NCBI GenBank assembly: GCA_020628165.1
Contig: JAHDFM010000001.1
Span: 1-64,000, forward strand
DNA from: Bdellovibrionales bacterium
GTDB taxonomy: Bacteria; Bdellovibrionota; Bdellovibrionia; Bdellovibrionales; UBA1609
DNA: 64,000 bases
Direction: 5' to 3'
The notes under the pieces were generated by a model. That model worked only from the letters and a program-made list of their open reading frames with translations, searched no databases and had not been told where the DNA came from. The position numbers were made by a program, and so were the translations under genes. Position 1 is the stretch's first letter; each line of letters begins with the position of its first letter. Of the stretch, positions 6,848 to 14,643 are shown piece after piece.

Positions 6848-8809
6848 TTAAGGGCTTGTTAACCCGTTCATAGGGTTGAATCCGCCAAAATCACTGTGTG
6901 TGTTCATGTTAATCCACGGGATTTGATCTGATTCTAGTGGAGACATTTTTTTACGAAACTGAGACTCAGGTGTCGCTACAAGATCTGCTGCGGTGATACC
7001 AATTAAATCCTCATATGCTTTTTTCTTACCCGCATATTTTTTTCTTGAATTCCAATATGGCTTTGCATCCGCTGCTAAAGGTTCTGGATACACTAGAATT
7101 TCATTGCGTTTTGATGGGTAGGTTTGTCGAGGTTCTTTAGGAGAATTGTCATTCTCAAGGTCGGTGGTTCTGTATTTCAATATTTCTTCAACATCGCCAT
7201 TGATACCCATTTCGATCATTTTTTTGTAATCGTCTGGAGTCATTCCTGCAGCCCATTCAAATGGTACAACATTTATATTCCAAGATTGGTCAGCTCGTAA
7301 GTAAACGCCATCTGAGTTTTCATCCATGTTTTGATACATCTCAAGTTTTTCTGAAGAATCAGAGTTGTCTGGGGTGTCTGTATCATCGCCTTCGGGTGTC
7401 TCGGGTTCATCAGAATCATCACCTTCTGGTGTTTTTGGCTCATCTGTATTGCCGCCTTCAGGTGTTTCAGGTTTGTCGCCGCCATCACCTTTTGGTGTTT
7501 TTGGTCCATCTGTATCATTGCCTTTTGGAGTTTTTGGTTCGTCTGAACCATTACCTTCAGGAGTGCTTGGTGTGCTAGGCGTGTTTGGCCCTTCAGGGGT
7601 GTGTGGAGTTTGTGGACCTTCATTATGTTCAGGAGGTTTTGGAGGGGGATTAGTGCCAGTGATGCATCCAATCCCACAAGCAATTGACTCACCAATTTCA
7701 GCGCCTTTTATTGCACCAGGTATAACTCCTGGCCAACCTTTGGTGATTCCTCCGGCTATTCCGCCGATGACGGTGCCAGCAGCTTTACCGAGCGGTGACT
7801 TTTCTTCACACCCAGCAGTGCATTCACCAGCACTGGACATACTAGCTAACTCATCTCTAGTTGCAGAGTTTCCAAATATTGGGCTCGTGGGGTCGTCAGA
7901 TGGGCTGCCTTCGGGTCCACCCTCAGGGTTGCCTGGTCCGTAATGATTTGGGTAACCATCTTCATATTGATCACCACTTTGTTCGAACGGACTACCATTA
8001 TCGGGTCCCAACCCACCATTGTTCATGTTACCAGATGGGTCATCATATGGTCCTTGTGGGTTTGGAGTTTCTCGCCCACCAAAATCGTTATCATAACCAT
8101 GATCTGCGCGATCTCCACCAAGCCCGAATTCACCATTATTCATGTTACCAGATGGGTCATCATATGGTCCTTGTGGGTTTGGAGTTCCTCGCCCACCAAA
8201 GTCGTTGCCATAACCATGACCAGTGCGATCTCCATCGAGGCCAAATGAATCTCCATTGTAATTGGGTCTAGAGTTTCCATCATTCATGTCGCCGAACTGG
8301 CCATGATTGATTTTAAAGTTACTCGAGTCTATTTGAATGTTTTGATCACCAAAACTTCTACTGAACTGAAACAACTCATTAGGGTTATTAATAAGGTTGG
8401 TTTCATTATTAAAGTTTGAGTTTTCACTGATTGGGTCATTTAAACCAAATCGATCACCCAAAGTCTGCGCCATATCAGGGCTCACTATTGATAAGGCATC
8501 ATTGAGCATTTGCGACTGTTTCATTTCGCCAGCACCTAACAAGTAATCCATTTCTGTGAGGGTCGGAATGATAAGACCATTCACTACGCCCATTTTTTCA
8601 ACGCGTTTAAAGATCAAATCACGGTTTACTTTTTCGTTAGGGTTGATCTCGTCAATCATGTTAGCAAAATCTTCTAGTTGATTTTGGTTGACCTTTGATT
8701 GTCTTTCGACTTGAGATAACTGCATGACTTTTTGTTGTGATTTATTTTTTGTAAAACCTACAGAGGTATAAATAAACACAAGCGCAATTATAAAATTTTT
8801 AATTTTCAT
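6848..8809 (-). CDS. Exported repeat-rich protein with glycine-zipper segment (paralogue 1)
   Basis: 653 residues. A signal peptide ends near residue 20. Residues 21-130 form an N-terminal domain shared with the gene at 10364-11845. Residues 193-270 are two 39-residue Gly/Asn/Asp-rich repeats. Residues 309-385 contain SPIFG, RDELAS, GEC and a glycine-zipper stretch (GTVIGGIAGGITKG) bounded by cysteines. Residues 419-482 are six 11-residue Pro/Glu/Asp/Lys repeats, and a C-terminal domain ends near IPWINMN. The zipper suggests membrane insertion or oligomerisation and the Pro-rich part a surface-spanning spacer. I know no named family. A good Shine-Dalgarno sequence and a sigma-54 promoter precede it. 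An adhesin, a pore-forming effector or a structural surface protein are all possible. Confidence 0.85.
   Translation of the reverse strand: MKIKNFIIALVFIYTSVGFTKNKSQQKVMQLSQVERQSKVNQNQLEDFANMIDEINPNEKVNRDLIFKRVEKMGVVNGLIIPTLTEMDYLLGAGEMKQSQMLNDALSIVSPDMAQTLGDRFGLNDPISENSNFNNETNLINNPNELFQFSRSFGDQNIQIDSSNFKINHGQFGDMNDGNSRPNYNGDSFGLDGDRTGHGYGNDFGGRGTPNPQGPYDDPSGNMNNGEFGLGGDRADHGYDNDFGGRETPNPQGPYDDPSGNMNNGGLGPDNGSPFEQSGDQYEDGYPNHYGPGNPEGGPEGSPSDDPTSPIFGNSATRDELASMSSAGECTAGCEEKSPLGKAAGTVIGGIAGGITKGWPGVIPGAIKGAEIGESIACGIGCITGTNPPPKPPEHNEGPQTPHTPEGPNTPSTPSTPEGNGSDEPKTPKGNDTDGPKTPKGDGGDKPETPEGGNTDEPKTPEGDDSDEPETPEGDDTDTPDNSDSSEKLEMYQNMDENSDGVYLRADQSWNINVVPFEWAAGMTPDDYKKMIEMGINGDVEEILKYRTTDLENDNSPKEPRQTYPSKRNEILVYPEPLAADAKPYWNSRKKYAGKKKAYEDLIGITAADLVATPESQFRKKMSPLESDQIPWINMNTHSDFGGFNPMNGLTSP
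7364..7555 (-). repeat. 33-bp tandem repeat coding for 11-residue Pro-rich units
   Basis: Six consecutive units of the type GDDSDEPETPE cover residues 419-482 of the exported protein. Each unit keeps the D-x-P-[KE]-T-P-[KE]-G core while its second to fourth positions vary. Such in-frame repeats can change in copy number by slippage, which would alter the length of the spacer. Confidence 0.85.
8000..8233 (-). repeat. Two copies of a 117-bp (39-residue) coding repeat
   Basis: Residues 193-231 and 232-270 are near-identical, with the core NPQGPYDDPSGNMNNG and a variable start (GDRTGHGYG against GDRADHGYD). The DNA copies are offset by exactly 117 bases and share long identical runs, so the duplication is recent or maintained by recombination. 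Confidence 0.9.
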
Positions 8810-8842
8810 AACACTTCCTTTTTTAAAATTTAGGTTGTGTAT

Positions 8843-8858
8843 AGCAAGTTGAAGGCCA
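8843..8858 (-). promoter_or_regulatory. Sigma-54 promoter of repeat-protein paralogue 1
   Basis: The minus strand reads TGGCCTTCAACTTGCT. GG (8856-8857) and GC (8844-8845) are separated by 10 bases, with an ideal TTGCT -12 box. The predicted transcript starts near 8832, giving a leader of about 23 bases that contains the Shine-Dalgarno AAGGAAGT. The paralogue has the same site in the same place. Confidence 0.8.
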
Positions 8859-9695
8859 TAATTTTTTTTGTTAACGAGCCTTGAAAGCTTTTAGAGAAAG
8901 AAAATTCTAAAATTTAAGACTTTATTCCTAGAGTTTGGATTAAAATAGATCTTTAATCTTAAATTTTAAAAAATGACTTTTAGCTTTGATGTTGAAATAC
9001 TACATTTAGGAAAATTTACAAAATGAGCATTCGACTTTTGAATGGTTATTTTTTCTTCGCCTTGGTTTTTTGTACTTTGAATATTTACATGGTTGCAAGT
9101 GTCTTGATTGAAGCACCTGATAGATTGAGTGGATATGTTTAAATTTTCACGCACTGCTTACATACTGAGATTTAGAATTTAAGATTTTAACATAGAGGGT
9201 CGTTTAAAAAGTCTAAAATTATAGACTATTCGACGTCCCAATTTCATATTGGTTGCAGCAGTTGTGTGTTTCAAAGTTAGGAAAACTATTAATTAGAAAT
9301 AGTTATTAATTATGAACTTTGGTAAATAAATTATATATCAGTTTGAGAATTTCATCTTTTTGACTGAACCTATTGCGTGCTGAACGGAGAGGTAAGGAAA
9401 TTTTTGGGTCCATAGTTTCATGAGCTAGCAGCTCAGGGGGGATGTAAGACTAACGAAGTGCGCATGGTCCAAGAATATGAGCATATGATGATTTAGATCC
9501 CGTTCAAGTTCTTGGTGGAAGAGACGGTGGGCTGTCTCAACAGTTGGCTTAGAGAAAGAGTAAGTCCAGAAATATTTCAAAAATCAAGAGCAGCTAGGTA
9601 GATGTGGTCAAGATGAGATTGGTAGATTTCAAACTGAACTAGCAGTCCTTGGGACTTCTCATAACTGACAAGTTCCTTACTATACATGGACATTA
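8859..9695. other. Long non-coding gap with a decayed coding-like stretch
   Basis: No convincing gene is visible across more than 800 bases. At about 9382-9605 the plus strand reads like a worn coding frame: an open-looking frame broken by stops at about 9412 and 9490, with peptide stretches such as NEVRMVQEYEHM and VEETVGCLNSWLRERVS. The spacing loosely recalls a transposase OrfA helix-turn-helix, but the similarity is too weak to name. The region separates the two paralogous repeat-protein cassettes. Confidence 0.35.
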
Positions 9696-9947
9696 TTAAT
9701 CAGAAAATAAAAAACGTATATTTTCAAAAATGAAGATAAGGCATATGGCAACTTCCCACCATCTTACATCATCATTAACGGATTTTTTTATTTTTTTTCT
9801 GATAATAAATAAAATAACAAGCGTGCAAAAACTTAAGCCTAAGCTAAAATAAATCCAATTGCTAAGTTGTAAAATATTTTTAAATATAAAAAAGTAAGCC
9901 AGATTAAAAACCAAAAAGATTTCAAAAAATATTATATTTAATTTCAA
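9696..9947 (-). CDS. Small hydrophobic membrane protein, unknown
   Basis: 83 residues with two or three hydrophobic helices (residues 3-25, 31-50 and 65-82) joined by short charged loops (RKKIKKS and DVRWWE). No family is recognised. Its base composition fits a membrane protein in this AT-rich genome. There is no strong ribosome-binding site and no operon partner, so it may be a minor gene or a chance frame. It lies between the two repeat-protein paralogues. Confidence 0.4.
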   Translation of the reverse strand: MKLNIIFFEIFLVFNLAYFFIFKNILQLSNWIYFSLGLSFCTLVILFIIRKKIKKSVNDDVRWWEVAICLIFIFENIRFLFSD

Positions 9948-10043
9948 TTTTCCCTCACAGATTTATTTTTGTTAATAGTATCATTCACATTTCGATAGGC
10001 AATATGATTTTTAGTAATTACTGGTCTTAAAATGTTAACTAGA

Positions 10044-10095
10044 GCTCCAGGTCCTTAATGATCGTCACAATGAACATATTTATAGGAACTGGAGC
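10044..10095. repeat. Imperfect inverted repeat after paralogue 2
   Basis: GCTCCAGGTCC at 10044-10054 and GGAACTGGAGC at 10085-10095 pair with one mismatch across a 30-base loop. It is the counterpart of the 11-bp pair at 6785-6833 and lies just past the 3' end of the related gene, so it belongs to the duplicated cassette. Confidence 0.45.
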
Positions 10096-10101
10096 CAAAG
10101 G

Positions 10102-10446
10102 CTAAGGGCTCTTTATTAAGTTAATTACATCCACCCTGTTATAGTCTCCTCGTGGATTCTTATTAATCCAAGGTAACTGATTAGGGTTAGCTCTAAAACT
10201 ATTTTGATTGAATTTAAGATAAGGGTTAGTTGCCATCTCTTCAGATGTAATGGAAATAATATTATTATACGTTTGATTATCGATCCAAGAAACTGTTCCA
10301 GGTTTTTTAGAGTACCTTTCATTTTCAAGCCAGTAGTTTGGGCCAGTCATTACATCTATTGGGTTAATAGGATCTACTATATAACCTATACCTGTTTGTT
10401 CCATATAAAATTTGGGGGGGGAACTCTCCATCAATTGGAGATGCAA
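10102..10446 (-). pseudogene. Out-of-frame C-terminal part of paralogue 2
   Basis: The frame entered by removing one C from the C8 tract (10414-10421) continues the upstream protein through about 100 residues to a natural C-terminus, NPNQLPWINKNPRGDY and so on. This end resembles that of paralogue 1 (IPWINMN), which shows that both pieces belong to one ancestral gene of 10102-11845. As it stands this part is untranslated unless the ribosome or polymerase slips. The Met at 10446 is only the first Met of this frame and has no ribosome-binding site of note. Confidence 0.8.
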
Positions 10447-11845
10447 TAATGCTTATATCCATTTCTGGATTTTGTTGGGACGGTTCATTGCTTGATCTCT
10501 CATTGATTTTTTCACTTTTAACATTTTTTTCAGGAACTTTAGGGGTATCTGGCTGATCTGAGTTTTCAGGTTTTGGATTAGGTTTATCAGTCTTTGGTTT
10601 TTGGGGTTTATCTGCATTTTCAGGATTTTTTGGAGGTTTGGGGTTATTAGTGCTATCAGAGTTTTTTGGGGTTTTTGGATTGTCTGAATTTTCAGGAACT
10701 TTAGGGCTGTCAGGTATTTTTGGAGTGTCAGGAAAGTCAGACATTTTAGGTAGTTTAGGCGGTTCGTTTGTCACTGGAAATTTATTTTGACTTGTAATAC
10801 AGCCATAGGAGCAACCAGCCGCAGTCCCAAAGGTAGCGCCTATAGTGGCTCCGGTTGGCACGCCTGCAGGGCCACCTGTGATTCCTCCTACGACAGATCC
10901 TACTATTGTTCCAATTCTCCGCGCTGTGTGACCTTTATTATAACAGGCATAGACACATTCTCCAAGTCTAGACTGACTTGCAATCTCGTCTCTTATAGCA
11001 GGATCTCCAAAAATTGGACTTGTTTGATATCCTTGCTGATTATTATGATAATTATTTGAACTGTTATTTTCATCATAGTTACCTGAGTAACTGTTTCCAT
11101 AAAAATCATTATCAAAGTTATCAATACGAGGGTCATAACCCGAAGTATATAAAACATCATGGTCTTTGCCCGGAGTAAACTCTATATTATTTACGCCATA
11201 CGGATCATAGTGACTTGGAACGTCCCCAGCTTCAAACTGATTATTTAAATTACTATTGAGTGGATCATCACCTTCACTAAATGGGTGTCCATTATGATTG
11301 GGTTCGTAATTTCCATTTCCTATTCTTTGAAATTGTTCATTGCCAAGTAGAAAATTGTCAGTATTAATATCCATTCCTTGATCACCAAAGCTTCTTCTAA
11401 ACTGAAAAATCTCGTTCTGGCTGTTCATATGACTCGATTCATTGTTAGAACTTGAATTTATATTTATGGTTTCATTTAAGCCAAATCTTTCACCTAAGTT
11501 CTTTGCCATTGTTGGGCTAATAATTGATAAGGCGTCGTTGAGCTTTTGCGATTGTTCTATCTTGCCAGCTCCTAATAAGTAATCCATTTCAATGAGGGTA
11601 GGAATGATGATCCCATTGATGAGTCCCATTTTTTCAACCCTCTCTAAAATTAAATAACTATTTACTTTTTCATTTGGATTTATCTGATCAATTAAGTGTG
11701 CAAATTTTTCGAGCTGATCTCGGTTAACTTTGAGATTACTTGCAATCTGAGCTAACTGCACAAACTGTTGTTGTGAATTATTTTTTGTAAAACCTACAGA
11801 GCTGCACATGATTGTTATTACAATTATAAAATTTTTAGCTTTCAT
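10364..11845 (-). CDS. Exported glycine-zipper repeat protein, paralogue 2, shortened by frameshift
   Basis: 493 residues in the current frame. The signal peptide and residues 21-130 closely match paralogue 1 (for example INPNEKVN and MDYLLGAG). The centre is Asn/Gly/Tyr-rich without the 39-residue repeats. SPIFG, RDEIAS, GEC and a cysteine-bounded glycine zipper (GTIVGSVVGGITGGPAG) are conserved, followed by a Pro/Lys/Asn-rich linker. At a run of eight C (10414-10421) translation leaves the ancestral frame and adds about 18 unrelated residues. With seven C the protein would run to 10102, about 580 residues, and regain the shared C-terminal domain. It has the same sigma-54 promoter as paralogue 1. 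It could be an OFF state of a phase-variable gene, a young pseudogene or a sequencing error. Confidence 0.8.
   Translation of the reverse strand: MKAKNFIIVITIMCSSVGFTKNNSQQQFVQLAQIASNLKVNRDQLEKFAHLIDQINPNEKVNSYLILERVEKMGLINGIIIPTLIEMDYLLGAGKIEQSQKLNDALSIISPTMAKNLGERFGLNETININSSSNNESSHMNSQNEIFQFRRSFGDQGMDINTDNFLLGNEQFQRIGNGNYEPNHNGHPFSEGDDPLNSNLNNQFEAGDVPSHYDPYGVNNIEFTPGKDHDVLYTSGYDPRIDNFDNDFYGNSYSGNYDENNSSNNYHNNQQGYQTSPIFGDPAIRDEIASQSRLGECVYACYNKGHTARRIGTIVGSVVGGITGGPAGVPTGATIGATFGTAAGCSYGCITSQNKFPVTNEPPKLPKMSDFPDTPKIPDSPKVPENSDNPKTPKNSDSTNNPKPPKNPENADKPQKPKTDKPNPKPENSDQPDTPKVPEKNVKSEKINERSSNEPSQQNPEMDISIIASPIDGEFPPQILYGTNRYRLYSRSY
10414..10421 (-). repeat. C8 homopolymer tract at the frameshift
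   Basis: Eight C in a row on the coding (minus) strand at residues FPP of the upstream frame. C7 would join the two halves of the gene in frame. Runs of this length are the usual substrate of slipped-strand phase variation, and also of sequencing error. Confidence 0.8.
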
Positions 11846-11878
11846 AACTTATCCTTTTTTTAAACTTAAGAAGTGTAT

Positions 11879-11894
11879 AGCAATTTGAAGACCA
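11879..11894 (-). promoter_or_regulatory. Sigma-54 promoter of paralogue 2
   Basis: The minus strand reads TGGTCTTCAAATTGCT. GG and GC are spaced by 10 bases, the -12 box is TTGCT, and the core TCAA is shared with the site at 8843-8858. The predicted start is near 11868, 23 bases before the ATG, the same leader length as paralogue 1. Confidence 0.8.
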
Positions 11895-12291
11895 TATTAA
11901 TTTAAACTTAGAGATAGCGAGTTCGATCTGGCGTAAAAAAGTTTAAGGTTTAAGATTTAAATCTAAGAAATAGGAATAAATAGAGTTCCAGGCCTTAAAG
12001 TCTTCAGGGGCCACTCAAAGATTTACAATTTGAAATGAGACGAAGCTTAAAAATCACGTACAGTTGGCGAATTTTTATATATTCAAGGCTAATTCAGCGA
12101 TTTTTCAAAAAAATAGGATATTGCAAGCCATATAAAGTCATTAATTATTATAAACGATTGTAGGCGTTACATTTCGCGCGAAATTACGGGGTCAACATTT
12201 AGAAACTGAGAATTGCTACTCAGCGGCGGTGATTGTTAGTTATTTTTTGATATACGTAAAAGACTGCTGTTTTTTAGACTATAGGGTTTTT
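11895..12291. other. Intergenic region between paralogue 2 and recQ
   Basis: About 400 bases between divergent genes. It contains a second exact copy of TAGAGTTCCAGGC (11981-11993; the other is at 6781-6793). An open stretch from 12229 reads in frame into recQ but lacks a ribosome-binding site. No RNA gene or further coding region is apparent. Confidence 0.5.
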
Positions 12292-13857
12292 ATGAATATT
12301 CATTCAGAGCTAAAATCAAATTTTAATCTAGATAGTTTTCGTCTAGGACAACAAGAAATCATTGAATCTGTTTTAAACCACAAAGATGTTTTAGCAATTA
12401 TGCCGACGGGTGGCGGTAAGTCATTGTGTTATCAGTTGCCGGCTTATTCAAAGCCAGGGCTCACAATTGTTATTTCACCCTTAATTGCACTCATGAATGA
12501 TCAGGTCAGGCACTTAAAAGACTTGAACCTTCCTACAGGATGTATGCATTCCGGTCTCAGCTTAGATGAAAGAAAGGCTATTTTCGCTGAGCTTAATGAT
12601 GCCTTAGAAGACAAAAAAAGTTTTGTGTTATTTTTAACACCTGAACGGGTTCAAAAAGAAGGCTTCGCAAAATGGATTGTGCGGCAAAATGTGAATTATT
12701 TTGCTATCGATGAAGCACACTGTGTTTCAAAGTGGGGACATGATTTTAGACAAGAATATTCACAGTTATCTATTTTGAAACAATTAAAACCAAATGTTCC
12801 CATCATCGCCTTAACTGCGACGGCCACTCCCATTGTAAAAAATGATATTAAAAAATACTTATCAATGAATGAGCCCGCTGAGCACGTGTATGGTTTTTAT
12901 CGTTCGAACCTCTATTATCAAGTTGAGTTTTGTGAAAATGAAGACGTTAAAAAATCATATCTTCTAGGTGCTTTAACGGCGAATAAAAATGGTCGTATTT
13001 TGATTTATTGTGGAACACGTAAAAAAACAGAAAGTTGGCATGAGTACCTATCCACTAAGTATGGAAAGGTGGGTTTTTATCATGCAGGTCTGAATAAAAA
13101 AGACCGAGAAGCTGTTGAGGCTCAATTTGCTAGTGGTGACATTCGTATATTAACGGCAACAAATGCCTTTGGCATGGGAATTGATCTGCCAGATGTTAGG
13201 CTTGTGGTTCATACGCAAATTCCTGGCAACATAGAGTCTTATTACCAGGAAGTTGGGCGAGCTGGGAGGGACGGCCTTCCAGCAACTTGTTTGATGCTTT
13301 ATTCAAAAAAAGATAAAGGGCTGCAATCATTTTTTATAACTCAATCAGATGCACCTAAAGACATTATTAATAAGCGTTGGCGCGCACTTGATGCTATGGT
13401 TAACTTTGCTGAAGGCAGTGAGTGTCGACATTCAGAAATCTTAGTTTATTTCAATGATCAAAACAGAATTAAATCCTGTGGTCATTGCGACACTTGTGAC
13501 ACGGAATCAAAATTAAACGTGAAACCAGAGTTCATAGCAGAAGCTGAAGTCCCTAAAAAGAAAAAGAAGTCAAAATACGACAAACTATTTCAGACAGAAA
13601 TTCCTGCCGACAAACAATGGATGATCAAGGACTTAAAAAAATGGCGCAAAGAGTACGCTCAAGAAAACTCTGTGCCGGCTTTTATGATTTTCAGTGATAA
13701 GTCTTTGCGAGATTTGATCAATCAATTGCCGACTACAGAACATGATCTTATCAATGTTTATGGTTTTGGAGAGTCCAAAGTAGAGAGTTTGTCGTCCGAC
13801 TTATTACCTGTCATGGAAGAGCTTAAGAATAATTACGACAAGGGTTTAAACTCTTAG
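12292..13857 (+). CDS. recQ: RecQ-family ATP-dependent DNA helicase
   Basis: 521 residues from the ATG at 12292, chosen because it follows AGGG at a workable distance and starts at the usual N-terminus; the frame is open 21 codons further up. Walker A is PTGGGKS (38-44), Walker B is DEAH (140-143), and SKWGHDFRQEY is the RecQ aromatic-rich loop. Then come the second helicase domain (GTRKKTESW, AFGMGIDLPDVRLVVH, QEVGRAGRDG), a zinc-binding cysteine cluster (ECRHSE and CGHCDTC), and an HRDC-like domain in the last 80 residues. It is shorter than E. coli RecQ (about 610), with little room for the winged-helix part of the RQC region. It unwinds DNA in recombination repair. Its 3' end overlaps the converging gene by 4 bases. 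Confidence 0.95.
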   Translation: MNIHSELKSNFNLDSFRLGQQEIIESVLNHKDVLAIMPTGGGKSLCYQLPAYSKPGLTIVISPLIALMNDQVRHLKDLNLPTGCMHSGLSLDERKAIFAELNDALEDKKSFVLFLTPERVQKEGFAKWIVRQNVNYFAIDEAHCVSKWGHDFRQEYSQLSILKQLKPNVPIIALTATATPIVKNDIKKYLSMNEPAEHVYGFYRSNLYYQVEFCENEDVKKSYLLGALTANKNGRILIYCGTRKKTESWHEYLSTKYGKVGFYHAGLNKKDREAVEAQFASGDIRILTATNAFGMGIDLPDVRLVVHTQIPGNIESYYQEVGRAGRDGLPATCLMLYSKKDKGLQSFFITQSDAPKDIINKRWRALDAMVNFAEGSECRHSEILVYFNDQNRIKSCGHCDTCDTESKLNVKPEFIAEAEVPKKKKKSKYDKLFQTEIPADKQWMIKDLKKWRKEYAQENSVPAFMIFSDKSLRDLINQLPTTEHDLINVYGFGESKVESLSSDLLPVMEELKNNYDKGLNS

Positions 13858-14462
13858 CAGTACTTAATATAAATTTGATCCAATTTAAAACTTTGCTTGT
13901 GTGGTTGCCAAACGTAAATGGCTTTGCTTGCACACTTACCTCGAGCAGAAATATAAAATGAAGTATATAAGATTCCATCTTGAATGATTAAGTTATGGAT
14001 TTGTATTGTCGAGTAACTTTCTTTTAGAGGTGTTTGATGTTCAAAAGTAAGAGCGTTTAATTTTTTGTTTTTTTCAAAGTAGGCAATGTAAGTGGTGTTC
14101 ACGGCCCAATGAGAGCATGGCACGAAATAAACTTTTTCATCTTTACTGACCGTTAACTCTTGCATGTCACCTAAACGTTGCCAGTCTTTTTCACATGTAT
14201 TCTCATTAACAAAGTGTTGCTGTTGTTTCGAGATCTCCATAGCAACCTCTGCTGGGTTCAATCTATCTGAGGTGGCTTTTACTTCAGTTTCAGAGTTTCT
14301 TTCTGGTAAAATTTCAAAGTCTTTTGAATGATCTTCTGGCTCTTCAAAGTTGAGCTCATAGATAAATTCAAACATTTGCGCAAGTTCATTGTCTGCAGCC
14401 GATTGTTGAATTGAAAAGATAGATATAAAAACACAGAGAATAGAAAAAAATAAAGATCTGAT
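13854..14462 (-). CDS. Exported protein of unknown function, apparent AUC start
   Basis: The first ordinary ATG is at 14375, giving 173 residues without a signal. The same frame, however, stays open upstream and encodes an excellent Sec signal peptide (RSLFFSILCVFISIFS, then QQSAA) before meeting a stop at about 14476. That extension has no ATG, GTG or TTG. An ATC at 14460-14462 sits seven bases after AGGGGG, an ideal Shine-Dalgarno position. I therefore set the start at 14462 as a probable non-canonical start, about 202 residues. The mature part is rich in Glu and has a C-terminal beta-rich region with two or three cysteines (VPCSHW, GKCAS). No family is recognised. It converges on recQ. Confidence 0.6.
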   Translation of the reverse strand: MRSLFFSILCVFISIFSIQQSAADNELAQMFEFIYELNFEEPEDHSKDFEILPERNSETEVKATSDRLNPAEVAMEISKQQQHFVNENTCEKDWQRLGDMQELTVSKDEKVYFVPCSHWAVNTTYIAYFEKNKKLNALTFEHQTPLKESYSTIQIHNLIIQDGILYTSFYISARGKCASKAIYVWQPHKQSFKLDQIYIKYC

Positions 14463-14573
14463 GACTCGCCCCCTAACTTAAAAGATTATTCATAATTAAC
14501 TTTGATTGAGTGTTAAGGGAAAGGTCTCTTTTAAGACTGAAATGTTTATACTTAAGTGGCTCACATGATTATT

Positions 14574-14589
14574 TGGCACATAATTAGCA
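14574..14589 (+). promoter_or_regulatory. Sigma-54 promoter of the outer membrane protein gene at 14644
   Basis: TGGCACATAATTAGCA has a perfect -24 box TGGCAC (GG at 14575-14576) and a -12 GC (14587-14588) at the correct 10-base spacing. The only departure is TAGC for TTGC. The predicted transcript starts near 14600, 44 bases before the ATG. Confidence 0.75.
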
Positions 14590-14643
14590 CTAATATTTAT
14601 GTAATTCGTCAGTACGTATAACTTAGTTTTCAGGAGCTATAAT

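Noticed and set aside
7273-7695. 140-codon minus-strand frame inside the repeat gene
   Set aside because: Shifted frame through the same 33-bp repeats; no separate start signal.
7365-7943. 192-codon plus-strand frame rich in Ser/Gly/Val/Pro
   Set aside because: It is the antisense of the Pro-rich repeats and zipper of the real minus-strand gene; repeat periodicity keeps all frames open.
8966-9154. 62-codon minus-strand frame in the long gap
   Set aside because: No ribosome-binding site, no signal or hydrophobic pattern, and no partner; likely chance.
9382-9605. Insertion sequence (IS3-like OrfA) relic
   Set aside because: Only a loose resemblance, no terminal inverted repeats and no OrfB; kept as an unnamed decayed stretch.
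10787-11059. 90-codon plus-strand frame opposite the zipper
   Set aside because: Antisense shadow of paralogue 2; Ser/Cys-rich composition is the complement of Gly/Ala codons.
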